Shown here one piece after another: positions 35,292-44,572 of a DNA stretch of 64,000 nt. The first letter of the stretch is position 1, and each line of letters opens with the position of its first letter. The position numbers were made by a program, and so were the translations under genes. Source of the DNA: Chloroflexota bacterium (GTDB taxonomy: Bacteria; Chloroflexota; Anaerolineae; Aggregatilineales; Phototrophicaceae); the NCBI GenBank assembly GCA_013388745.1, contig JACAER010000034.1, positions 1 through 64,000 of the forward strand, written 5' to 3'. Under the pieces are notes generated by a model. That model was given only the letters and a program-made list of their open reading frames with translations, ran no database searches and was not told where the DNA came from.

Positions 35292-36149
35292 ATGCGTAAG
35301 TTGCTCATCCTGGCTGTCCTGCTGTTGGTGCTTGTCAGCGGTTTTTCGCTCGTCAGCGCGCAGGAAGAAGAAGACCTGACGATCCTTTCGCTGACGGCGC
35401 TCGCCGCGGGCGAACCCCTGGAGGCGGCATTTGAAGGCAGTGTTACCATGCAGCTTTTCGCCTTCAACGCGCTTGAAGGGGATGAAGTCACCATTACCAT
35501 GGAACAGGCCGAAGACGCCACAATTGATCCCTTCCTCATTCTGGTCGGGCCGCGCGGCGAAATGATCGCCTACAACGATGACAGCGAAGACGAAGGCGAC
35601 GCGGCGCTGGCTTCGGCCATTGTTGACGCCGAACTGCCTGCCGACGGCACCTATCTGGTGGCGGCGACGTTCCTCGGTGAAATTCTGGGCACGCAGCTTG
35701 GCGAAGATGGGCTGGAAGAGGCGCAGGTGTACACCATCGAAATGACCGGCGCTTCGGAAGTCGAAATCCCCGAAGACGAACCGACTTTCCAACTGGCGGG
35801 CGCGGATGTCGCGGTGGGTCAGGGCGGCACGCTGGAAGTCACGCAGCAGGAACCGATCTACTATCTGTTCCTCCAGGCGGAAGAGGGCCAGACGGTGGCG
35901 ATCACCACCAGCGCCGCCGAAGCGGATATCGTGCTGGATGACACCGTACTGTACGTTTTTGATCGCACAGGCAACCGTATCGCCGTGGTGGATGATGTTG
36001 AAGGGAATCTGTACGCCGCACTGGAATTCGAAGCGGCTTACAGCGGCGCGTACCTGATCTGGGCGACGAGCGCGTCCTATGGTCTGGCGCCCGAACTAGG
36101 CGACGACTTCAGCGGCATCGGCGCGTTCAACATCGATATTTCGGGCTAA
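35292..36149 (+). CDS. Secreted protein with two PPC-like beta-sandwich domains
   Basis: The 285-residue protein has a cleavable signal peptide (hydrophobic residues 4-20, then VSAQE) and two repeated beta domains. The first has ITMEQAEDATIDPFLILVGP and YLVAATF, the second VAITTSAAEADIVLDDTVLYVFD and GAYLIWATS. This is the prepeptidase C-terminal (PPC) fold, here without a catalytic domain. It is rich in Glu/Asp, likely extracellular. AAGGAG is at good spacing before ATG 35292. A clear terminator follows the gene. Confidence 0.75.
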   Translation: MRKLLILAVLLLVLVSGFSLVSAQEEEDLTILSLTALAAGEPLEAAFEGSVTMQLFAFNALEGDEVTITMEQAEDATIDPFLILVGPRGEMIAYNDDSEDEGDAALASAIVDAELPADGTYLVAATFLGEILGTQLGEDGLEEAQVYTIEMTGASEVEIPEDEPTFQLAGADVAVGQGGTLEVTQQEPIYYLFLQAEEGQTVAITTSAAEADIVLDDTVLYVFDRTGNRIAVVDDVEGNLYAALEFEAAYSGAYLIWATSASYGLAPELGDDFSGIGAFNIDISG

Positions 36150-36167
36150 GGCAAAGCGAGCACGACG

Positions 36168-36201
36168 AACGGCGCGTGGCTGCGTTCACGCGCCGTTTTT
36201 T
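36168..36201 (+). terminator. Rho-independent terminator after the PPC-like gene
   Basis: AACGGCGCGTG (36168-36178) and CACGCGCCGTT (36187-36197) pair perfectly over an eight-base loop and run into TTTTTT. It also serves the convergent Fur gene at the other side. Confidence 0.85.
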
Positions 36202-36211
36202 ATTGCCGTGG

Positions 36212-36664
36212 CTATGCTTCTTGGGCGACGTTTCGCGCGCAGGCCGCGCACACGCCGTAAAATTCCAGCAGGTGGCCGGTCATCTGCATCTGGTAGCGCG
36301 CTTCGAGTTCGCGGTTCAGTTCGCCCAACCGGCAGTCGTCGAATTCGATGACGCGATGGCAGACAGTGCAGACGATATGGTGATGATGGCCGCCGGGCAG
36401 CAGCACGTAAATCGGCGCGGCGCTGCCTTCGCCATAGGTCGGGCGCACGATCGCCAGCCGCGTGAACAAATCCAGCGCGCGGAAAACGCTGGCGCGGCCA
36501 ATGTTAGCGTCGGCAGTGCTGACACGCTCCAACAGTTCAGCAGAGGTCACATGCCCGCCGCTGTCCTCCAGGACGCGCAGCACCGTAGTGCGTGCGCCGG
36601 TCAACTTGTAGCCCGCGTCGCGCAGGCGCTGTAAAGCATTCGACATAGCGCGCTCATTCATCAT
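36212..36664 (-). CDS. Fur-family metalloregulator
   Basis: A 150-residue Fur-family protein: a winged helix from residue 8 (RLRDAGYKLTGARTTVLRVLE), the metal site GGHHHHIVC, and two CxxC pairs (CTVC and CAAC) for structural zinc. It resembles Fur/Zur/PerR relatives, which use iron, zinc or peroxide as signal; I cannot choose among them. ATG 36664 lacks a strong ribosome site, and ATG 36646 (MSNALQ) is an alternative start. Its 5' side is divergent with the 36767 gene. Confidence 0.85.
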   Translation of the reverse strand: MMNERAMSNALQRLRDAGYKLTGARTTVLRVLEDSGGHVTSAELLERVSTADANIGRASVFRALDLFTRLAIVRPTYGEGSAAPIYVLLPGGHHHHIVCTVCHRVIEFDDCRLGELNRELEARYQMQMTGHLLEFYGVCAACARNVAQEA

Positions 36665-36766
36665 CTATTCGTTGTATTCATTCTATAATGAGGTGGGTGG
36701 AAGACAAAGTGTGTAGTCTGAAAAATGCCGCGCTGATTGTGGGACTTGTGACCAGGAACGATTTCT

Positions 36767-37834
36767 ATGCATGATGATGGCGAACTCCCGGAAAACTGGC
36801 AGGGCAAGCCCAAAGACGCGGGGGCAAACCGCAGCACCGCGCTGCTGTGGTTGATCGTCGGGCTGCTGCTGCTGATCGTGGCCAGCGGCACGCTGCTCGG
36901 CATCGTCCGGCCCGATCTGTACGCGCGCCTGTTCCCGAATATCGCCGCCACGCAAACCAGCGCAGCGCTGCAACTGGCGCAAACGCAGCAGGCCTTCGCC
37001 AGCACCGCGCAGGCCGATGCCCAGCGCGCCACACAGTCCGCGCTCGATCTTCAGGGCACACAGACGGGATTAATCGCCACGCAGAATGCTTTCGACCAGG
37101 CCGGCACGCAGGCCGCGCTGGCCGCCAACGCCGCGCGCACCGCCACCGTGCAGGCGATCGCCGCGCAGGCTACGAGCGATACGCTGGCCCTGGCCGGCAC
37201 CCAGGCCGCGCTCGAACTCGCCAGCACCCAGGCGGCGCTCGATACCCAGGGCACGCTGGCCGCCCTGGCCGCCACGCCCACCGCCGCCGCGCTGATTCCG
37301 CCTACCACCACGCCGGTCGCGCTGATCGCCGATTCGTTCGTGGGCGGGTTGAACGCGACACTGTGGAATTTTCGGCTGCAAGACTGGACGCAAAACGCCG
37401 CTGGCCGCCTGTTGGCCTTTGCGGCACGCAGCCGTTTGCTGACCCAGCGCAGCGACTTCGTGGCCTACACGCTGGAGGCCACCCTGGAGCCGCCTGCCGC
37501 CGCCAGCGACAGCTATCTGCTGCATCTGGCCTCGTCGGGGGCTTCGTGGGCGCTGCGGCTGCGCTGGGATGGCCGCGCGCTGACCGAAGCAGCGCTGTTT
37601 TCGGGCAGTGTCTCGCCGCTGGAAACGCTGCGCGCGACGGCAGCGCTGACAGGAGCGAATTTCGCCGCGCCGACAGTGTTCGTGGAAGTTCAGGTGAGCG
37701 CCGGGCAGATCGTCGTGGCCGTCAATTACACGCGCGTGCTGACTTTCACGCTCGACGCGCTGGCGCCCGGCGCGCTGGGGGTCGATCTGGCGGCGGGCAG
37801 CGTGCTGAACCGCATCGGCATCGTGCCAGGCTAA
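36767..37834 (+). CDS. Membrane-anchored protein with Ala/Gln coiled-coil repeats and a LamG-like domain
   Basis: The 355-residue protein has a transmembrane helix (about 26-46), then a roughly 110-residue helical stretch of repeated T-Q-x-A-L units with 11-residue spacing (QTQQAFAS, GTQAALAA, STQAALDT), then a Pro/Thr hinge (IPPTTTPVALI) and a beta-rich domain (VGGLNATLWNF, FVAYTLEATLEPP, SYLLHLASSG, WALRLRWDG) like concanavalin/laminin-G modules. The layout suggests an external domain held away from the membrane on a helical stalk. ATG 36767 has no strong Shine-Dalgarno. Function unknown. Confidence 0.6.
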   Translation: MHDDGELPENWQGKPKDAGANRSTALLWLIVGLLLLIVASGTLLGIVRPDLYARLFPNIAATQTSAALQLAQTQQAFASTAQADAQRATQSALDLQGTQTGLIATQNAFDQAGTQAALAANAARTATVQAIAAQATSDTLALAGTQAALELASTQAALDTQGTLAALAATPTAAALIPPTTTPVALIADSFVGGLNATLWNFRLQDWTQNAAGRLLAFAARSRLLTQRSDFVAYTLEATLEPPAAASDSYLLHLASSGASWALRLRWDGRALTEAALFSGSVSPLETLRATAALTGANFAAPTVFVEVQVSAGQIVVAVNYTRVLTFTLDALAPGALGVDLAAGSVLNRIGIVPG

Positions 37835-38070
37835 GGCTGCATGCGCGCATAGCTGGCGCAGCTCAGCAACGACGATCTGCAAAAGCTGTTTCCTCACAGC
37901 AGGATGCAAGTCTGGCAGATGCGCGCTTTGTCGGGCGGCGCTTCTCACACAGACAGAAGATCACTGTTATGCTTCTTCTTGAGAGCGCTGTTTTTCACCA
38001 GAGACCATAGATTGGCCCCGTGGGGACATCTGGCTTAAGCCGGGCGGGGAATGCGCCTCGTCTCCTTGCG

Positions 38071-39057
38071 CTATGCACGCCCGTTACTGCGCTTTCCGCC
38101 TTTTGACTTCAATAGCTGCTGCATGAACTGCTTCGGCTTACGGTCCACATCGAACAGCCCCCAATGCTTTTCGGGTTCCATTGGATCAGGCGAACCCTTC
38201 CACGGCTCATCGAATGCTTCAAATATGAAGGCCAGGATCCCTTCGGACTGAGTCCACGCCATCAACTCCCGGCAGTAGCGTGCTTGTAACGCCTCAGATG
38301 CATTCGAGGGTTCAATGCCCCGCCCGTTGGAAACTGTTGTCCAACCGGCTTCGGTAATAACAACCGGTTTCTTGGGATAATGGTCAGCAACCGAGTAGTA
38401 ATTCTGTTTGGTATACTCCAGCGCGTCATCAATTGTACGATATTCCCAGACAGGGTAGGTGTGAACCGAGATGAAGTCTAGTTCGGCTGCAAGCCGTGCC
38501 AGCTTAGAAGTCCAGGGAACATAGTTTTCACAGAAGGTCACCGGCTGCGCGACCGCTTTTTTGAGCCGACGAGCGTAGGCTATGATTCGAGCTACGGGCA
38601 CCAGATGATCTGTCCACGAAACACTGGCCTCGTTGCCTGCGGATACTGCGAAGACGATCTCTGGATAACGGTTGGCGAGCGCGATCAAACGATCAATATT
38701 TTCACTATTGGCCTGACGATTGGCAGCCAGGGTTTCATCATCAAAATTGGCACCCCACGGACATTCTGGATTACTGACCTCAGCAGCCAGGTCAGCCCCA
38801 AGCAGCACCTTCAGGTCGAGCTTTTCGTCGCGGATGACTTCCAGCGTCGTCTCAGCATGTGGGCTGGGGTCATACAAGCGCAGATACGACCAGTTCGCAT
38901 CCAGAATTAAGAGGTCTTCCCGTATCTCTTGATAACTTGGGAAAATGCCCTTCCGCGGATCCTGGCCTTTGCGATAGCCAGAGTAACAAATGGCGTTGCC
39001 CGGCTTCTGTTTGATAAGCTGCCTAATCGTACGTTGTTTTTCTGACTTGCTAGGCAT
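38071..39057 (-). CDS. GH17-like glycoside hydrolase, cytosolic, copy 2
   Basis: A 328-residue TIM-barrel protein of the GH17 type (beta-1,3-glucanase/transglucosidase). The acid/base Glu is in VSAGNEASV and the nucleophile in VVITEAGWTT. It has no signal peptide. ATG 39057 overlaps the end of the paralogue upstream by eight bases. It is the last gene of the glucan locus. Reaction: hydrolysis or transfer on short beta-1,3-glucosyl chains inside the cell. Confidence 0.8.
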   Translation of the reverse strand: MPSKSEKQRTIRQLIKQKPGNAICYSGYRKGQDPRKGIFPSYQEIREDLLILDANWSYLRLYDPSPHAETTLEVIRDEKLDLKVLLGADLAAEVSNPECPWGANFDDETLAANRQANSENIDRLIALANRYPEIVFAVSAGNEASVSWTDHLVPVARIIAYARRLKKAVAQPVTFCENYVPWTSKLARLAAELDFISVHTYPVWEYRTIDDALEYTKQNYYSVADHYPKKPVVITEAGWTTVSNGRGIEPSNASEALQARYCRELMAWTQSEGILAFIFEAFDEPWKGSPDPMEPEKHWGLFDVDRKPKQFMQQLLKSKGGKRSNGRA

Positions 39058-39976
39058 ATTTCGGGACACCATCCTTGTCCCACAAGCCCCAATAAGCGCC
39101 TACATCCCCCTCGCTGGCTATCTTCCATGCTTCATCGAAGGCGGAGAAGTAGATGATGTCGATCTCCTGCTCTTCAGCCCACTGATAAGCGTTGATGAAG
39201 TAGCGGATAGCGTTCGCAAACGAGGGAACCGCGTGACGTTCCGGTGTACCAATGTTGGGCCAACCGGTTTCGCTGATAATCACCGGTTTACCCTGCGCAG
39301 CACGGGTAGCAAGTCTGTACATTTCCTTCATGTAGACCAGGGCGTGTTCAGCAGCAATCCCTTCCCAGAACGGATAGCAATTGGCAAGAATCACGTCGCA
39401 GGCATCACAGACTTGTGGGTGATCGACAAACTTGAAGTAAGCGTCAACGTAGCCAATGGTTACACCCGGCGCCCCTTGTCTGGCCTGATTGATATAACCG
39501 ATTAATTCCGCCTCAGACATTTCATTGCGTAACAACACCTCGTTGCCGACGGCGAGCACATCAGCATATCCAGCCCTGGCAACTTCAAGCGCATTATTGA
39601 GTTCGATGGCGTTATGCTCGTGATCATCGTCCAGCCATACGCCTACCATTGTTTTTAGCCCTAGCCCGGCAGCGATCTGCGGGATAAGCTCGTTGCCTTC
39701 GGTGCAGGAAAATGTGCGCACCAAATTGACATAAGGCTGCACAATGCTGAGACGTTGGTATATCTGTGACGCAGAGATTTGCGTTCCCGGCGCTTGGCCT
39801 TCAGCGTAAGGACTAAAGGCAATTCCATAAATCTTCTCTGCCAGGATGTCGCGAACAAGCGCTTTCAACTCATCGATCGAGTAAGCCGAGACATCGATTC
39901 CTGCCAATGATTTATTTCGTCTGTGTTCTTTTCCCACTTGCTTCTGCCTTTGTAAAGTCTCAGCTCTGCGAATCAC
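39050..39976 (-). CDS. GH17-like glycoside hydrolase, cytosolic, copy 1
   Basis: A 308-residue GH17-type protein with VLAVGNEVLLRNEM (acid/base) and VIISETGWPNIG (nucleophile). There is no signal peptide; the N-terminus is basic (QKQVGKEHRRNK). It is paralogous to the downstream gene, which it overlaps. It follows the phosphorylase gene in the locus with a 123-base gap. The two copies could act on different chain lengths, or one as transglucosidase. Confidence 0.8.
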   Translation of the reverse strand: MIRRAETLQRQKQVGKEHRRNKSLAGIDVSAYSIDELKALVRDILAEKIYGIAFSPYAEGQAPGTQISASQIYQRLSIVQPYVNLVRTFSCTEGNELIPQIAAGLGLKTMVGVWLDDDHEHNAIELNNALEVARAGYADVLAVGNEVLLRNEMSEAELIGYINQARQGAPGVTIGYVDAYFKFVDHPQVCDACDVILANCYPFWEGIAAEHALVYMKEMYRLATRAAQGKPVIISETGWPNIGTPERHAVPSFANAIRYFINAYQWAEEQEIDIIYFSAFDEAWKIASEGDVGAYWGLWDKDGVPKYA

Positions 39977-40099
39977 CCCAGGCGTTTCAGCCCGACCTGC
40001 GTTGTCAGGTTGCTCAGCGCGACGCAGCAGCGAAAACCGCGCGGCGCAGGGAGCGGCGCGAGTAGCGCAAGGGACTTCGTCGTTCGCTTTTCCTTGTGA

Positions 40100-43000
40100 T
40101 CATATTGGATCAAGTATTGCGGATACGATCACACGCGCCACGCTGCCATCGCGGCGAAATACGCGGCTGCTGGTGAGGCTATCAAGCTTAAGGCCATCTA
40201 TGTTGTGAACAGAACCATCTTCAAAATGCACCGCAATACACGCATTACTCGATCCCTGAAGCACGACCGGTGTCTGGCAGATCGAATATGCAAGCGAGCC
40301 TGCCTTCAGTTCGAGCTCTCGGTGCTGTCCATGGACATCAATATAGGAGAACGCGGCGGCGGCGGTCAGAAGCTCATGCCGATCTAAAAAGGTTGTATCA
40401 AACGCCAATTTGCTGTCCTCGACATAAAACCCCACCTCTGCCTGCCGCGACAAGATTACTTCTTTGACCAGTCCTGTCATGCCGGGTTGTTTTGCCCCCT
40501 GTCCTTTGGGGGTGTGCGAGTAGGGATCGGTAGGAAACGCGCCATAGGCATCTGGAGTTTTGTTGAAACTCAACCCTTGCCGAATGTCTCTATAGCATTG
40601 TCGCAGCGCCTCAGCGTTCGTATCGCCTTTGAATCTGAGCGCTGTTTCTTGCGCCGCGAGCAGGAGTTTTGCCACCATGTGCCAGTAGACACTGCCCAGT
40701 CCCTCGTATGCAAAAAAGGTTCCCGAACGCCCGGTGAACTCATCGTGGCGGAAAGTGGCTTCAAACAACGCCCTGATCTTCCCGGACTCGGCTTCGACGA
40801 GTTCAGCGTAGCGCAGCTGTTCTTTTAGCACATCCAGTGCCCGGCTTACATCGTTGAAGTTGCGGATGTGTCCGCTAAAGTGATAAACGCCGTTTATATC
40901 GCGGATAATGATAGATGGATCGTGCGCCTCCAGCAGCCTTTCAAAAAGCGCTATATCCGCCACCTGATCGTGTGTTAAGAAGTTCTTTTGTAAAAAGCCA
41001 TCCAGATCACGATCAGGATAGAGAATGTAACTGTGTTGTTCTTCTTGATAAAGCGCGCTGTTTCGAAGGCTCTGGAGTAGAGACAGGGATTCATCACTCG
41101 ATAACAGCTCTGATGAGAGGATAGCAACCTGCCCTTCAAGCATCTCATAGAGATGACTAATGGCGGCGCGGTCATTGTCGAGATGCAGAATGTTGTAGGC
41201 GTGGTAGAGGTTGTCGCTGCGTCGGTTCGCCCGCAGGGAATGTTCAACGTACTGCTGCGCTAATTCGAGGAATGCGACTATTTCCGTTACCGGCGAGGGG
41301 GTCAGTTCGCCAGAGACACCCTTCTTGTAAAAACCCCAGCGATAATCACTGCCGGCGCTGCCCAGCGCATCCATGATCAACCGGCGCTGCTCATCGCTGA
41401 AGGAATTTTGCAGGGTGGCCTGGAAGCGGCTCAGGATGCTCGACACCTGGGTATAGAACTTCTGCACTTCTGTGCTGAGCGGAACGGACTCGATACCGCT
41501 CGTGCTGAACATTTCCCGGCAAAAAGCGATATAGCGCCGGAGATAACACAGGGTCACCACGGACAAGCCCTTGCCGACGAGCGCGTTGTTGGCGTCGTTC
41601 CACTCCGGGCGCTGGGTATTCATCCATATCCCGCCTTCGGGAACCAGGTTGACCAACTTGGCGAGCAGCAGTGTCAGCAGCTTTTCAGCCAGCGAGACAT
41701 GGAAAACTTGTCCGTTCGGGGCAAAGACTAATTTTCCATCCGTGCCCTGTGCATGTCGCTGCGCTTCGATCCACCGTTCCAGCTCCCAATTGAACTCGAT
41801 CGTGTTATACGGGTCTTTCAACAAATCAGCATAGGGTTTAATTTGATAAGGCACGTTGGCATAACTGAACATGAGCCGCGCCAGGAATCCCTGAAGTGCG
41901 CCTGGGTGCATTTTGGCACTGATTTCCATCAGCCTTTGCAGATAGATGATCTGGTGATCGCTCCAGTAGCCAATGTTGGCCCAGGGGTTACCCGGTTCTG
42001 GAACTTCCCAATCGATCCCATAATACGTGATTCGATAGGGATTGTAGCCATCTGCGGTTGTGGCGTTCAGGAAGGTGGCGATCATACTCTCAATAAATTC
42101 GGGGTACGAATAGGCCAGCGCCTCCCAGTTTTGGAAGATATCGCGCCAGTTTCCTTCATAGCCCAGCTTGACAGAGCCATCAGGCTTTCTAATATTTATG
42201 GCAAACTGATTCCAGGGCCGGCTGGGATCGCCGTGTCGTCTGCTGAAGGTCAACGGCAAATAAGTATGGCTCAAACGCACGAGATCAGCCGAGCCGTAGG
42301 CCTCTGCGCGCGCCTTTAGCTCAGCGACCTGAATGCTATCCGACAGCGCAGCGAAGAAATCTGAATGCGCTTGCAGCACAGCGGGATTGCGAACCGACAC
42401 AAAGTCCGCAAAATCTGCCGCCCGAATCCAATACTGATCTGCGAAAATGCCGCCGCGCATCACGTTAAACAGCACGTTGGCAAAATGATGCGCGCAATAC
42501 AGCGGGTTGTTGGAAAGCTGTAGGCCATCTGCGCTGGCGACAATCTTCCACAAAGCGGCTTGATTAGCGGCAATATCGTCTTCTAACTCCTGCCCCATCG
42601 TCATGGGGTCGCCTTGCAGCCACCGGGTTGTTTGGGCAATCGCGGCGCTGTCCTGATCGACATCGGCTATCAGATGCCACATGCAGTTTTCCGATGCCGT
42701 CAGATTAATTGTCGTATGGACAAAATAAGCGCCGCGCCGGCCACGCACTTCCGTTTCTGTCTCTAACGGCTTACCAGTACGGAAAAGATCGAGCTGGAGC
42801 GACGAGAGCAGATAGTCGGCCTGGGGGAGGCCGATCTGGGCAACGGTAGTAGCCAGGAGTGACTCGCTCGGTTCAGCCAGATCGGTAAGCCTGGAGTTCA
42901 AAGCAAAAATTGCCAATCCGGTTTCAGGCACTAATTCGCTGCGCTTATAAGCGTCCAGCAGTGAGCTGAACACATTCTGTGTCACTATCGCCACGTTGGC

Positions 43001-43564
43001 AGGCAGAATATTCTGCAGGCCGTCTACAAGTTCAATCTGGCAGGGCGCATCCCCTATATTGCTCAGCCAGGTTGTTTTGACAAAACCGAATCGCTCGCTG
43101 GTTCGCCAGGCATATTGGTAGGCTAATTGAAGATCGGTGTTTACCTCTTCAAAGACAACCGTCGTTCCTGTCACATTCTTATAAAGATTGCGTTGGATGG
43201 AATAGCAGCCCCGGTGCTGATTTGAAAATGGCTCCCAAAGACTGGTGCGCCCAGACCGTGAAACCAGCAAGATGGCCTTATTGCCCGTGTTTTCGCTGTT
43301 CTCTGTGAGCTTGTCTACTGTGTAGTAGGGGAAAAGCGCATGCTCGGCGTTCACGCGCCCGGCAGATAGCCCGCCTGTGGATGAGATAAAGAACCAGTGA
43401 TCGGAACTGCTGATGAGGCTTATAAAGAACGGCTCAATCGTATCAAAATTTTGTATCCGATAAAATGACTCTCCCAGCAGGGTGACATAATCGCCTATCA
43501 CCGGGGCATCGGTCTTTTTTTGGGCGGTGTCGCCAATAAAAATGGGTTGCGGATCGCGCTTCAT
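40100..43564 (-). CDS. GH94-related glucan phosphorylase (GH149/GH161-like)
   Basis: The 1154-residue protein is long for a phosphorylase and matches the large beta-1,3-glucan phosphorylase type. Recognised elements: VLFNVMRGGIF, GYEGNWRDIFQNWEAL, a RPEWNDANNALVGKGL segment in the position of the catalytic 'WND' Asp of GH94, and PTDPYSHTPKGQGAKQPGMTG near the C-terminus. These enzymes split beta-1,3-glucan oligomers with phosphate to give glucose 1-phosphate. No signal peptide, so cytosolic. Its place between GH16/ABC importer and GH17 genes supports that substrate. Choice between GH149 and GH161 is open. Confidence 0.8.
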   Translation of the reverse strand: MKRDPQPIFIGDTAQKKTDAPVIGDYVTLLGESFYRIQNFDTIEPFFISLISSSDHWFFISSTGGLSAGRVNAEHALFPYYTVDKLTENSENTGNKAILLVSRSGRTSLWEPFSNQHRGCYSIQRNLYKNVTGTTVVFEEVNTDLQLAYQYAWRTSERFGFVKTTWLSNIGDAPCQIELVDGLQNILPANVAIVTQNVFSSLLDAYKRSELVPETGLAIFALNSRLTDLAEPSESLLATTVAQIGLPQADYLLSSLQLDLFRTGKPLETETEVRGRRGAYFVHTTINLTASENCMWHLIADVDQDSAAIAQTTRWLQGDPMTMGQELEDDIAANQAALWKIVASADGLQLSNNPLYCAHHFANVLFNVMRGGIFADQYWIRAADFADFVSVRNPAVLQAHSDFFAALSDSIQVAELKARAEAYGSADLVRLSHTYLPLTFSRRHGDPSRPWNQFAINIRKPDGSVKLGYEGNWRDIFQNWEALAYSYPEFIESMIATFLNATTADGYNPYRITYYGIDWEVPEPGNPWANIGYWSDHQIIYLQRLMEISAKMHPGALQGFLARLMFSYANVPYQIKPYADLLKDPYNTIEFNWELERWIEAQRHAQGTDGKLVFAPNGQVFHVSLAEKLLTLLLAKLVNLVPEGGIWMNTQRPEWNDANNALVGKGLSVVTLCYLRRYIAFCREMFSTSGIESVPLSTEVQKFYTQVSSILSRFQATLQNSFSDEQRRLIMDALGSAGSDYRWGFYKKGVSGELTPSPVTEIVAFLELAQQYVEHSLRANRRSDNLYHAYNILHLDNDRAAISHLYEMLEGQVAILSSELLSSDESLSLLQSLRNSALYQEEQHSYILYPDRDLDGFLQKNFLTHDQVADIALFERLLEAHDPSIIIRDINGVYHFSGHIRNFNDVSRALDVLKEQLRYAELVEAESGKIRALFEATFRHDEFTGRSGTFFAYEGLGSVYWHMVAKLLLAAQETALRFKGDTNAEALRQCYRDIRQGLSFNKTPDAYGAFPTDPYSHTPKGQGAKQPGMTGLVKEVILSRQAEVGFYVEDSKLAFDTTFLDRHELLTAAAAFSYIDVHGQHRELELKAGSLAYSICQTPVVLQGSSNACIAVHFEDGSVHNIDGLKLDSLTSSRVFRRDGSVARVIVSAILDPI

Positions 43565-43601
43565 AGTCTACATTCTTTCGCTGTAGCAAGGTGATTGCCG
43601 G

Positions 43602-43638
43602 CTATCCCTCGCAGCGTGTTTTTTACTGCGAGGGATAG
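43602..43638. terminator. 13-bp perfect hairpin between GH16 and phosphorylase genes
   Basis: CTATCCCTCGCAG (43602-43614) and CTGCGAGGGATAG (43626-43638) pair fully over an 11-base loop containing six Ts. No T run follows on the minus strand, so it is probably an RNA-stabilising or partial-termination element that changes the ratio of downstream enzymes. Confidence 0.5.
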
Positions 43639-43646
43639 ACAGATTG

Positions 43647-44522
43647 CTATTGTTCCTGTTGGAAGACGCGCACGTAATCCACCAGGTACTGCGCCGGAAA
43701 GACGGTATCCAGCCCGATTGGACCGGCGAGCTGTCCCCCAACTGCAAGATTCAGGATCATGAAAAAGGGCTGGTCAAAGACCCATTCCCGCTCCCCGATA
43801 TCCTCACGAGTATAGGTGCTGTATGCCACGTCATCATAGAACCAGGTGATCTGGTTTTCATCCCACTCGATGGCGTAAGTATGAAAATCGTCGGCAATGT
43901 CATAGTCTTGCCGATTCCATCTGGTCAGGCCTAACGCTCCCGAATAGCCCGGACCGTGGATCGTGCCCAGGATCAAATCCGGTTCTCGGCCAACATATTC
44001 CATGATGTCGATCTCGCCGCAGTCGGGCCAACCGACTTCCTCGAAATTCGACCCCAGCATCCAGAATGCCGGCCACAGTCCTCTTCCGGCGGGCACTTTG
44101 AGCCGCGCTTCGATGCGTCCGTACTGGAATTCCTGCAAACCCTGTGATTTGAGCCGCGCGGAGGTATAGTAGCTCTCTTCATAGCGCTCCTGCCGCGCTT
44201 CGATCACCAGCATCCCCTCTTCCAAACGGGCATTCTCCAAACGATCGGTATAATACTGTGCCTCGCCATTGCCCCAGCCCCAGCCGCCGAGATCGTAAGT
44301 CCAGTTGGCTTCATCAATCGCCTCGTCATCGAATTCATCGTGCCAGACCAGTGCCCAACCCTCTGGCACCACAATCGGCGTGGCTTCAGGTTCAGGCGTG
44401 GGGGTGGCCGTCTGCCTGGGAGTCGGCGTGGGTTGGCTTTGAGCAGAGACACCGCTCATCAAACTCAAGCTGAACAGTGTCAGCGCCAGCAGCAGCAAAA
44501 AACGGGTAGAAGTTGTTTTCAT
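43647..44522 (-). CDS. Secreted GH16 endo-beta-1,3-glucanase (laminarinase)
   Basis: The 291-residue protein has a Sec signal peptide (about 1-29), a Pro/Thr linker (PTPTPRQTATPTP) and a GH16 jelly-roll. The catalytic motif GEIDIMEYVG (E-x-D-x-x-E) lies near residue 170; GRGLWPAFWMLG and the aromatic-rich substrate face are present. It cuts beta-1,3-glucans outside the cell into oligomers for the importer. ATG 44522 follows GAGGG; a start seven codons upstream is less likely. Confidence 0.92.
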   Translation of the reverse strand: MKTTSTRFLLLLALTLFSLSLMSGVSAQSQPTPTPRQTATPTPEPEATPIVVPEGWALVWHDEFDDEAIDEANWTYDLGGWGWGNGEAQYYTDRLENARLEEGMLVIEARQERYEESYYTSARLKSQGLQEFQYGRIEARLKVPAGRGLWPAFWMLGSNFEEVGWPDCGEIDIMEYVGREPDLILGTIHGPGYSGALGLTRWNRQDYDIADDFHTYAIEWDENQITWFYDDVAYSTYTREDIGEREWVFDQPFFMILNLAVGGQLAGPIGLDTVFPAQYLVDYVRVFQQEQ

Positions 44523-44572
44523 TACGACACCCTCTATAGACACAAAATACGGATGTGGTTTACCGACAGCTC

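Noticed and set aside
37835-38070. Possible small gene between the stalk protein and GH17 genes
   Set aside because: No frame over 60 codons with a ribosome site; the sequence reads as a plain intergenic spacer.
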